The notes under the pieces were generated by a model. That model had not been told where the DNA came from, did not search any database, and saw only the letters and a program-made list of their open reading frames with translations. The position numbers and the translations under genes were made by a program. DNA of 19,904 nucleotides from Thiotrichaceae bacterium (GTDB lineage Bacteria; Pseudomonadota; Gammaproteobacteria; Thiotrichales; Thiotrichaceae), in assembly GCA_015494435.1 (NCBI GenBank), contig WGBH01000170.1:1-19904 (forward strand). Reading direction: 5' to 3'. Shown piece after piece: positions 6,535 to 13,331 of the stretch (its first letter is position 1; each line of letters starts with the position of its first letter).

Positions 6535-7881
6535 TTAAAGAATATAACGACTCAGGTCTTCATCAATCACTAATTCGCCCAGTGATTTATCCACAGCGTT
6601 AGCATCAATGACCAGAGTCGGTTCACAGTCAGGGGCATGAAAAAGAGTTTCTTCTAATAAACGTTCCATAACGGTGTGTAAACGACGCGCACCAATATTT
6701 TCGGTACGTTCATTCACTTGATAGGCTGTTTCTGCCAATTTTTTAATACCATCATCGGTAAAGCTAAGCGTTACCCCTTCTGTTTTAAGTAAGCCGATAT
6801 ATTGTTCAGTTAATGATCCATTGGGTTCTACTAAAATACGCTCAAAATCATGCGCGGTCAGTGCTTTCATTTCTACCCGTATCGGTAGACGACCTTGTAA
6901 TTCAGGGATTAAATCAGAAGGTTTTGCCAAATGAAACGCTCCCGAAGCGATAAATAAAATATGATCCGTATTGATGATCCCGTATTTAGTTGTAACAGAA
7001 CAACCCTCAATTAAGGGTAATAAATCACGCTGTACTCCTTCGCGTGACACATCCGCACCACCTGCCTCACCTTTACGAACCACTTTATCAATTTCATCCA
7101 GAAAAACGATCCCATTTTGCTCTACATTATGCAAAGCTCGCGCTTTTAGATCATCTTCATTGACCATCTTATGCGCTTCTTCTTCCGTTAATTCTTTTAA
7201 GGCATCCTTTATTTTTAGTTTACGCTTTTTAGTCCCATTCCCTTTTAGATTTTCAAACATGCCTTGTAATTGGCTTGCCATGTCCTCCATCCCAGGTGGG
7301 GTCATGATTTCGACACCCATTGTAGCGTTAGATACTTCTATTTCGATTTCTTTATCATCGAGCTTGCCTTCACGTAATTTTTTACGGAATTTCTGACGAG
7401 TTGAGTTTTCAACAGCCGCTTTGTCGTCAGAAGTATTTAACCAACCCTCTGTTTTCATTTCAGATTTAGGACGGGGTAATAAAATATCTAATACACGATC
7501 TTCTGCTGCATCCTGTGCGCGATGTTGTACTTTTTCTACTTCTTGTTCACGGGTTAATTTAACCGCTACTTCTGCTAAATCACGGATAATAGAATCGACT
7601 TCTTTACCCACATAACCCACTTCAGTGAACTTAGTCGCCTCTACTTTGATAAAAGGCGCATTGGCAAGGCGTGACAAACGCCGTGCAATTTCTGTTTTAC
7701 CAACACCTGTTGGACCAATCATCAAAATGTTTTTAGGGGTAACTTCACGGCTTAATTCAGGGGTTAATTGTTGTCTGCGCCAGCGATTACGCAATGCAAT
7801 CGCTACTGCGCGTTTTGCATCGGCTTGTCCTACAACGTGTTTTTCTAATTCCTGAACAATTTCTCTAGGTGTCATTGACAT
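6535..7881 (-). CDS. hslU: ATP-dependent protease ATPase subunit HslU (ClpY)
   Basis: AAA+ unfoldase of the HslUV protease, which unfolds substrates and feeds them to the HslV chamber in the cytoplasm. The 448-aa protein is full length. It opens with MSMTPREIVQELEKHVVGQ and shows Walker A GPTGVGKT (56-63), the pore loop GYVG (89-92), a charged intermediate I domain (about 110-240), Walker B with D262-E263 in VFLDEID, and sensor/arginine-finger sequences such as NIGARRLH. The C-terminal tail LSRYIL is the segment that docks into HslV. It lies 27 bp downstream of hslV in the same transcript. The ribosome site is modest (GAGAG). Confidence 0.98.
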   Translation of the reverse strand: MSMTPREIVQELEKHVVGQADAKRAVAIALRNRWRRQQLTPELSREVTPKNILMIGPTGVGKTEIARRLSRLANAPFIKVEATKFTEVGYVGKEVDSIIRDLAEVAVKLTREQEVEKVQHRAQDAAEDRVLDILLPRPKSEMKTEGWLNTSDDKAAVENSTRQKFRKKLREGKLDDKEIEIEVSNATMGVEIMTPPGMEDMASQLQGMFENLKGNGTKKRKLKIKDALKELTEEEAHKMVNEDDLKARALHNVEQNGIVFLDEIDKVVRKGEAGGADVSREGVQRDLLPLIEGCSVTTKYGIINTDHILFIASGAFHLAKPSDLIPELQGRLPIRVEMKALTAHDFERILVEPNGSLTEQYIGLLKTEGVTLSFTDDGIKKLAETAYQVNERTENIGARRLHTVMERLLEETLFHAPDCEPTLVIDANAVDKSLGELVIDEDLSRYIL

Positions 7882-7908
7882 GAGGAGTCTCTCAACAGTT
7901 CTAACTAT

Positions 7909-8442
7909 TTACAATTCTTCAACGGTGCGATTTTGATTCGTATAAATACAAATATCACCTGCGATTGATAAGCTTTTTTCTACAATTTCACGCGCTGTTA
8001 AATCGGTATTATCCAATAAAGCACGGGCAGCGGACTGAGCATAAGGACCACCAGAACCAATGGCAATCAGATTATCTTCGGGATCAATCACATCTCCATT
8101 GCCAGTGATAATCAAAGAGGTTTTAGCATCAGCCACCGCTAACAATGCCTCAAGTTGGCGCATACCACGATCAGTACGCCAATCTTTAGCCAGTTCAATA
8201 GCCGCACGGGTTAAATTGCCATTAAAAGTATTGAGCTTGCCTTCAAATTTTTCAAATAAAGTAAAGGCATCCGCAGTACCACCTGCAAATCCTGCAATCA
8301 CCTTATCATTATAAAGGCGACGCACTTTGCGTGCATTGCCTTTCATAATAGTATTACCTAATGAAACTTGCCCATCACCGCCAATGACAACATTATCGCC
8401 ACGACGAACTGACAGAATCGTTGTTCCTCTATATTGTTTCAC
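7909..8442 (-). CDS. hslV: ATP-dependent protease proteolytic subunit HslV (ClpQ)
   Basis: Threonine protease of the HslUV complex, proteasome beta-subunit fold, 177 aa. The N-terminus reads MKQYRG then TTILSVRR, so Thr7 becomes the catalytic residue after removal of a six-residue propeptide. GDGQVSLGNT, KVIAGFAGGTADAFTL, ITGNGDV and the IGSGGPYAQSAARALL segment are all family signatures. The start is GTG at 8442, preceded by GGAG with a 5-nt spacer. A sigma-32-type promoter lies about 37 bp upstream, making hslV the first gene of the operon hslV-hslU-DUF971-hisI-yidD. Confidence 0.97.
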   Translation of the reverse strand: MKQYRGTTILSVRRGDNVVIGGDGQVSLGNTIMKGNARKVRRLYNDKVIAGFAGGTADAFTLFEKFEGKLNTFNGNLTRAAIELAKDWRTDRGMRQLEALLAVADAKTSLIITGNGDVIDPEDNLIAIGSGGPYAQSAARALLDNTDLTAREIVEKSLSIAGDICIYTNQNRTVEEL

Positions 8443-8478
8443 ACACGCTCCACTGAAATTAATTTATAGTAGCCTAGA

Positions 8479-8507
8479 TAAATTGGGTTCAGACTACACT
8501 TTTCAAG
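8479..8507 (-). promoter_or_regulatory. Heat-shock (sigma-32-type) promoter of the hslVU operon
   Basis: On the minus strand, CTTGAAA (plus coordinates 8501-8507), a 13-nt spacer and CCCAATTTA (8479-8487). The sigma-32 consensus is CTTGAAA and CCCCATNTA with an 11-16 nt spacer, so the -35 element is perfect and the -10 element differs at one base. Transcription should begin near 8472, about 30 nt before the hslV GTG. The known heat-shock control of hslVU in gammaproteobacteria supports the call. Confidence 0.75.
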
Positions 8508-8574
8508 TTTAAACTATAGAGCATCTTTATTCATTGAGGATTTTTTACAAAAAAGCAATGATTCAATATAAAAC

Positions 8575-9663
8575 TTATGAAGCTTGTCGATAAGTTGAAA
8601 TACGGTTATTCCACCCTGCTAACCAACGTTGTTCATTACGACTACGGGGTGCGTTCCTCACTCTACGCTCAAGAACACGCATGGCTGCATTTGCAAACTC
8701 ATTCAATGCCTCAGCCCCAGGAGAGGCGGGGCGCATTTCTTCTAACACCTGTAACAAGCCCCAGTTTTGCCGCTTATAACCACCGTGACGGTTTAAGCCT
8801 TCGCCTTTGAAATTAACATAATCAATCAAGGGATACCAACCACCACGAGAATTTGCCACCGCATTTAAATTACCTGCCACCATTGGACGTAAATAAGGAG
8901 GTGCGGTGGTCACCAATTTAGGCATAGCACGTTGTGCGCGTTGCATAATATACTCTGCTTGCAAATAGCGTGTTTCATATAAAATTCGTTGTAACTGTTG
9001 CACTTGAGGATTATTTTTATCACGCATTAACTGCGCCCGTGTTCTCCAAGGTGCGCCAGTATACTTCGCTCGTTGTACCCATTGTGGTAAACGCACACCA
9101 CGAGACTCCAGATAAGTCAACACCCCTGGAAAGGTATTACCAAAACTTTGACGACGACCAGCAGGATACCATGTAAAATGACCAATACCCATAGCCGCAA
9201 AATCTTCACCTTTATTCCAATGCACTAATTTATTAATATCACCACCACTTTCATTTTGAAATATTTTATCGCCAATGGTACGCACCTCCTGTACTGATAT
9301 TCCCGGCATACCTGGCACCATCTGTTGTTGAGGTTGGGCTGGTTGGAGTCGTTGAGGTTGGGCTGGTTGAAATTGTTGAAAAATTCTAGATTGATGATGC
9401 AATGCTGGTCTTTTAAATTGTTGTGGTACAACTCGAACTTGGGGGGCAACATGTCGTTGCAAATTAACTTGACGACGTCGCGCAACCTGACGTTGTCGAA
9501 CAGCTTGACGTGCCTTTAGCGTATGACTGCTATGATGTGAAATAACCTGTGATGTCTTTTGAGGAGATGCCATACGCGGAGAGTTTTGACTACAAGCAGA
9601 AAGTGCATACATAGCGGAAACAGTAAGGCCAATGAGGATTTGTGGTTTCATTTTTTTTGCCAT
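8575..9663 (-). CDS. Predicted lipoprotein with basic linker and lysozyme-like C-terminal region
   Basis: About 362 aa. The N-terminus is a lipoprotein signal: Lys-rich start, hydrophobic stretch and lipobox LSAC, with Cys24 as the acylated residue. Residues 48-97 form a basic Gln/Arg-rich linker, followed by an 8-residue tandem repeat (QPAQPQRL, QPAQPQQQ). The C-terminal 230 residues are compact, with Glu138 in FQNESGG and GIGHFTWYP at 159-167. An ES-G pair followed by a GxGHF/W segment recalls lysozyme/lytic-transglycosylase folds, so cell-wall cleavage is a reasonable guess but not proven; I do not recognise a named family. ATG 9663 (MAKKMK) is chosen; ATG 9651 is possible, and TTG 9690 lies in a hairpin and is unlikely. 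None has a clear Shine-Dalgarno. Likely envelope-located. It ends 132 bp upstream of hslV. Confidence 0.7.
   Translation of the reverse strand: MAKKMKPQILIGLTVSAMYALSACSQNSPRMASPQKTSQVISHHSSHTLKARQAVRQRQVARRRQVNLQRHVAPQVRVVPQQFKRPALHHQSRIFQQFQPAQPQRLQPAQPQQQMVPGMPGISVQEVRTIGDKIFQNESGGDINKLVHWNKGEDFAAMGIGHFTWYPAGRRQSFGNTFPGVLTYLESRGVRLPQWVQRAKYTGAPWRTRAQLMRDKNNPQVQQLQRILYETRYLQAEYIMQRAQRAMPKLVTTAPPYLRPMVAGNLNAVANSRGGWYPLIDYVNFKGEGLNRHGGYKRQNWGLLQVLEEMRPASPGAEALNEFANAAMRVLERRVRNAPRSRNEQRWLAGWNNRISTYRQAS
9328..9375 (-). repeat. 24-bp tandem repeat (two copies) in the lipoprotein gene
   Basis: A 19-nt identical block, GTTGAGGTTGGGCTGGTTG on the plus strand, starts at 9327 and again at 9351, period 24 bp. 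It encodes the two Gln/Pro octapeptides of the linker. The period is a multiple of three, so copy-number change would keep the frame. Confidence 0.7.
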
Positions 9664-9682
9664 TATTATTGTTATTATTATT

Positions 9683-9715
9683 GGCAACAAGGTATTTGGG
9701 GTATACCTTGTTGCC
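9683..9715. repeat. Perfect 13-bp inverted repeat upstream of the lipoprotein gene
   Basis: GGCAACAAGGTAT (9683-9695) and ATACCTTGTTGCC (9703-9715) flank the 7-nt loop TTGGGGT. It ends 19 bp before ATG 9663 of the minus-strand lipoprotein gene, separated by an (AAT/AAC)n tract. There is no T run on either side, so it does not look like a terminator. A leader hairpin, a protein operator or a dispersed repeat element are the options. Confidence 0.7.
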
Positions 9716-9984
9716 TCATCTATAGCTTTTTAACACATCACTAAAGAAAAAACTTTAAAGAGCTACATTGAGTAAAGAGTATAATGACTGTTTAATTAAT
9801 TGGCTATGAATTGGCGATAAACTGCCATTTTTATCACCACCATACATATTTTCCTTACTAAGCATTTCTCTCAAACATACAGTAAATATGGCTCCTACAG
9901 TAAAAGCCATAAACTAAATAAATTACTAGAAGAATTAATCTTTTTAAGAGACTCTCACTTAAAACCGCCAAAACCACCGATATT
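9716..9984. other. Intergenic stretch between the lipoprotein gene and the TnpB remnant
   Basis: AT-rich, with no credible coding frame on either strand. It holds one imperfect hairpin at 9813-9838 (GGCGATAAA / TTTATCACC, one mismatch that is a G-U pair on the minus strand) without a T run. It may be degraded insertion-sequence flank plus the promoter region of the lipoprotein gene, but no clear promoter was identified. Confidence 0.4.
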
Positions 9985-10323
9985 TTATTTAAATATTGCG
10001 CTATTAGTTGTGATTAGGGAGTGAGCTTCCCTGAGTCCTGTGACTTCCAGAACGTTAGTTAAAAACCAAATCAGGATATTCCGACTACCATGAGCGTCAC
10101 GTCCAACACGGATACCTTTGAAGAGAATTGAAGATTTCCCTCCAAGGTTATCCAGTATTGAACCATCCCACAGCGTTTTAGACGCATACGATTCATTCAC
10201 ATCTATTAGAGCTTTCCCGTATTTTTTTGCCATCCATTTAAGTGTCATCTTGAACTTATAATGTGCCACTCCAAGCATTCCCCTTACGGTGTTTACTGTT
10301 TTATCATTAATCCGATCCAGCTT
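9985..10323 (-). pseudogene. TnpB (IS200/IS605-family OrfB) 3' remnant
   Basis: The last ~112 codons of a TnpB-like RNA-guided nuclease/transposon accessory protein. The recognisable sequence runs from about KLDRINDKTV through GMLGVAHYKFKMTLKWMAKKYGKAL, VNESYASKT, WDGSI..LGG and RDAHGSRNIL. The last segment holds the RuvC-III Asp of the family. More than half of the protein, including the wedge/REC and first RuvC parts, is missing, and no tnpA is nearby, so it is inactive. The zinc-ribbon cysteines usual after SKT are absent; WDG and LGG occupy that region. The frame continues upstream to 10392 without TnpB similarity because it crosses into the 3' end of the neighbouring NuoM-like gene. Its 5' end overlaps that gene's stop region. 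Confidence 0.75.
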
Positions 10324-11789
10324 TGGGTTGAAACTTCCATTGTTTCCAGTATAAGTTGTGGAAATAAGCCGAAAAAAAGCACAATAAAACACATCAGTAA
10401 GACAATGAATATTTCACGTTTTTTTAAGTCTTGTGCATCTATAATCGCTTCATGACGGCATTCGCCTAGAAAGCTTTTGCGAAACAGTTCTAACGTATAG
10501 CTGGCACTAAGAATAATGCCAACTAAGACTGCAATCCCTACCCCCGTGTAATGACCTAATGCACTAAGAATTAATAAAAGTTCAGCAGGAAAACTACTCG
10601 TTGCGGGTACACCAATATTAGCCAATGCTAGAAAAAAGAAGAAAGCGGTCAGTAAGGGCATTGTTTTAGCGATACCGCCCAGACTCACTACATCAGTAGA
10701 TCCAACGCGCTGATAAAGGAATCCAGTTAGCAAAAATAATCCACCTGCAACCATAGTAAAATTAAGTAATTGAAACACTGCGCCTTGAATACCCTGCGGA
10801 CTCATAGTGGCGATACCGATCACAATCAACCCCACATGGCTTAAACTTGAGAAAGCTAACATGCGTCTGATATTGCTTTGATTTAGTGCGGCAATACTGC
10901 CATAAATAACCCCCATAAGACCAAAGCCAACCATTAAGCCTTGGAAGCTTTGTGCGGCATCCGGTGCCATTGGCAGAGTGAAACGCAATAATCCATAGGC
11001 ACCAAGTTTTAGACCAACAATGGTTGCAATGCTTGCAGGATGCCCTTCTTGTGGTAATACAGGTAGCCATGTATGCATTGGAAAGAGTGGCGTTTTTACT
11101 CCAAAGCCAAATAAAAGCAAAAAGAAAATAACGCTTTGATATGGATTATCTTTAGCTATTTTCAGCAATTCAGGATAAGAAAATACATAATTCCCTGCTT
11201 CACCACCAAGCGCTAATAGAATAAAGGCAAACAGTAAGGCTAAGCCACCTGCGGTCATAAACAACACATATTTTACCCCTGCATAGCGTCTATTGGCACC
11301 AACACCCCAGAGAGAAATAAGGAAAAACAGCGGAATCAGTGAAACCTCCCAAAAAAGGATAAACAGCATCGTATCTAATGAAGTAAAGACACCTAAGATT
11401 GCACATTCTAAGATTAAAATCAGTGCAAAATAGAGATTTCTAAGTTGGTTAATACTATTCCATGAAGCGAGAATAACGGCGGTGAATAACAAGGTGGTAC
11501 TGGGTAAAAATAGCACTGAAATACCATCAACACCTAAGAAATAATGGATATTTAAACCCTTAATCCACGCGTATTTTTCAACATATTGAAACCCGTGCAA
11601 ATGACTATCAAAACCAACTGCAATCATTAACGCCACTATAAAAGCAATTAAATTAATCGCTAAGGCAACCCAGCGAGCTGTTACAGCGGGGATCATTAGG
11701 GTGATTCCTGCGCCTAGTGGGAGCAATAAAAGAAGCAAGCTTAGCCATGAGAAATCAGCACTATGTAATGCCATTGAGCTTAATTCCAT
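10293..11789 (-). CDS. NuoM-like proton-channel subunit C (DabA operon)
   Basis: Polytopic inner-membrane protein of 498 aa, PF00361 (antiporter-like) family, closest in pattern to complex I subunit M. The ion-path residues are all in place: Glu148 in LFWEVSLIPLFFL, Lys232 in GFGVKTPLFPMHTWLP and Lys261 in GLKLGAYGLLRF. It lacks any redox-cofactor motif. It is the last gene of the five-gene dab operon. Its ATG overlaps the stop of the gene before it by one base (TAATG), with GGAGGG upstream, so translation is coupled. The last ~10 codons (ending IGLMIKQ) are read from DNA that in another frame is conserved TnpB sequence, so the original C-terminus has probably been replaced. Alternative name: formate hydrogenlyase/Mrp-type subunit; the operon context argues for inorganic-carbon uptake. 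Confidence 0.85.
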   Translation of the reverse strand: MELSSMALHSADFSWLSLLLLLLPLGAGITLMIPAVTARWVALAINLIAFIVALMIAVGFDSHLHGFQYVEKYAWIKGLNIHYFLGVDGISVLFLPSTTLLFTAVILASWNSINQLRNLYFALILILECAILGVFTSLDTMLFILFWEVSLIPLFFLISLWGVGANRRYAGVKYVLFMTAGGLALLFAFILLALGGEAGNYVFSYPELLKIAKDNPYQSVIFFLLLFGFGVKTPLFPMHTWLPVLPQEGHPASIATIVGLKLGAYGLLRFTLPMAPDAAQSFQGLMVGFGLMGVIYGSIAALNQSNIRRMLAFSSLSHVGLIVIGIATMSPQGIQGAVFQLLNFTMVAGGLFLLTGFLYQRVGSTDVVSLGGIAKTMPLLTAFFFFLALANIGVPATSSFPAELLLILSALGHYTGVGIAVLVGIILSASYTLELFRKSFLGECRHEAIIDAQDLKKREIFIVLLMCFIVLFFGLFPQLILETMEVSTQSWIGLMIKQ

Positions 11790-13321
11790 TATGAATGCCC
11801 TCCTTGCTGATTGAGCAGTTGTTGATAAAGATTGCTTAAACTATTCAAGGAATGATCAAAAAGACTCAGCGAAAAATCGGAGGAAAATCCCATTCCCAAA
11901 ATAACCACAATAACAATCACCGCCATAGAACGTTCTGTCATGCGTGCAGGCGTTGTATCCCAAGCAGAAGTATCACCACTTGGCTCGCCTAAAAAGGCTT
12001 TTTGGAAGGCAAACAAAAGAAAACCTGCTGCAACTACATTGCCTAGAGCAGCAGCAATAGTCACCAATGCGCCAAATTCAAAGATGGAAGATTCCAACAC
12101 TAAATGCACTGCATCAAAACCTGGTGTCCCTGGCATTCCCATAATCGCCAGCCCTGAAATTAAAAAGGCAATACTAACCATTGGCATGTATTGAAAAACC
12201 CCGCCAAGACGTGCAATAGAAGCGGTATTAGTGCGTTGCCAGACTAAACCAATCATAAACATCAACCCTGAAATCGCTAAGCCAAAGTTAATTGCCAACA
12301 TAATGCCACCTGCAAAGCCTTCTTGTTGCAGGGTAAATAAGCCAATGGTCAAAATACCCGTATGACTAATAACCGCATACGCCATTAAACGGCGCAGATT
12401 AACTTGCCGCATTGCCAGTAAAGCGGCATAAAAAATACCAATTACAGCAAAGAGAATCACAATGTTATGCCACTCAATCACTGTCTCGGGCATGATAGGA
12501 AACACAAAACGCAACAAAGCAAAAATACCAACTTTTAAGCCTAATAAGAACATCGGTGCGACCGCGACATTGCCATGTTGAATTGTTTCAGGTAACCAGC
12601 CATGCAAGGGGAAGATAGGAATGCGAATCCCCAAGCCATAAAATAAAGTGAAGAAAGTAAAAGTAGCAATGAACGGTTCAATTGGCGTAACAGCGAGTTT
12701 ATAAAGATCAAAACTCCAATCGCCACCGTGCTGACCTGAGTAATTCCAACCCAACATAAAAGTACCGATTAACATCAGTAAAATGCCAACACTCATATAC
12801 TGTGAATAACGGATAATCATTGGCTTGGCATCAGCAAAGGTTGCCCAACGATAGAGTAGATAACCCAATGCTATCATTTCAAAAATGGACAGCAGTACAA
12901 ACCAAAGCAGGTTAACGCTCACAAATTGGCTCATTAGCAAGGCTTGAATCAATGCCATAATCGCCAGTACGCCCGTTTGGTGTAAACGTCTAAAAATAAC
13001 AAATAGCACGCCCAATAAACTTAATAAGGCGGTCAGTAATATAAATAAAATACTAATTCCATCCACGGCGACATGGTAGGAGAGTCCGAATAGATCCACC
13101 TGCTTGGCAAATTGCATTTTGTCTGAGCTTAAATCAAACTGGTGATACAGTTGCAACGCGAATAACATTTCCAAAACAGTGGCTAATAAAGCGATAATCG
13201 CAACCGCTTTAGTCCGTACTTTCCACAGTATTAAGGCAGCCACAAAGGGTAATAATTGCAATAGCTCTAATAATGGCCATGTTGCTTGAATTTCACTAAA
13301 TTGTATCATTGTCTCTCTCAT
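11789..13321 (-). CDS. NuoM-like proton-channel subunit B with Lys-to-Arg change (DabA operon)
   Basis: Polytopic membrane protein of 510 aa in the PF00361 family. It keeps the TM5 glutamate (Glu148 in SIFEMIAL) and the second channel lysine (Lys263 in LLGLKVGIFALLRF). The central TM7 lysine, found as GFGVK in its two NuoM-like neighbours, is Arg233 here (YGLGIRIPIFPLHGWLP). The rest of that motif, FPLHGWLP, is intact. Start chosen at ATG 13321, preceded by AGGAG with a 7-nt spacer; the Shine-Dalgarno overlaps the stop codon of the upstream NuoL-like gene. An in-frame TTG at 13342 has no ribosome site. It is more divergent than subunits A and C. Function as a full proton channel is uncertain; it could be a structural or slowed subunit. 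Confidence 0.85.
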   Translation of the reverse strand: MRETMIQFSEIQATWPLLELLQLLPFVAALILWKVRTKAVAIIALLATVLEMLFALQLYHQFDLSSDKMQFAKQVDLFGLSYHVAVDGISILFILLTALLSLLGVLFVIFRRLHQTGVLAIMALIQALLMSQFVSVNLLWFVLLSIFEMIALGYLLYRWATFADAKPMIIRYSQYMSVGILLMLIGTFMLGWNYSGQHGGDWSFDLYKLAVTPIEPFIATFTFFTLFYGLGIRIPIFPLHGWLPETIQHGNVAVAPMFLLGLKVGIFALLRFVFPIMPETVIEWHNIVILFAVIGIFYAALLAMRQVNLRRLMAYAVISHTGILTIGLFTLQQEGFAGGIMLAINFGLAISGLMFMIGLVWQRTNTASIARLGGVFQYMPMVSIAFLISGLAIMGMPGTPGFDAVHLVLESSIFEFGALVTIAAALGNVVAAGFLLFAFQKAFLGEPSGDTSAWDTTPARMTERSMAVIVIVVILGMGFSSDFSLSLFDHSLNSLSNLYQQLLNQQGGHS

Positions 13322-13331
13322 TGCCACGCTC

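Noticed and set aside
6971..7396. Open frame of 141 codons on the plus strand opposite hslU
   Set aside because: Shadow of hslU: low-complexity Ser-rich translation, no family match and fully inside a well-conserved gene.
9327..9375. Direct repeat that could suggest a CRISPR-like array
   Set aside because: Only two copies, in frame within a coding sequence, period 24; it encodes a Gln/Pro linker.
9225..9485. Asn-rich 86-codon frame within the lipoprotein gene, same strand
   Set aside because: Out-of-frame reading of the Gln/Pro-rich repeat region; repetitive composition explains it.
9664..9690. TTG start at 9690 for the lipoprotein
   Set aside because: It lies within the perfect hairpin and would add a hydrophobic residue run (LPIIITII) before the Lys-rich signal start; the ATG at 9663 gives a normal lipoprotein signal.
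9813..9838. Hairpin-like repeat GGCGATAAA / TTTATCACC
   Set aside because: Imperfect and not followed by T run; mentioned only as content of the intergenic stretch.
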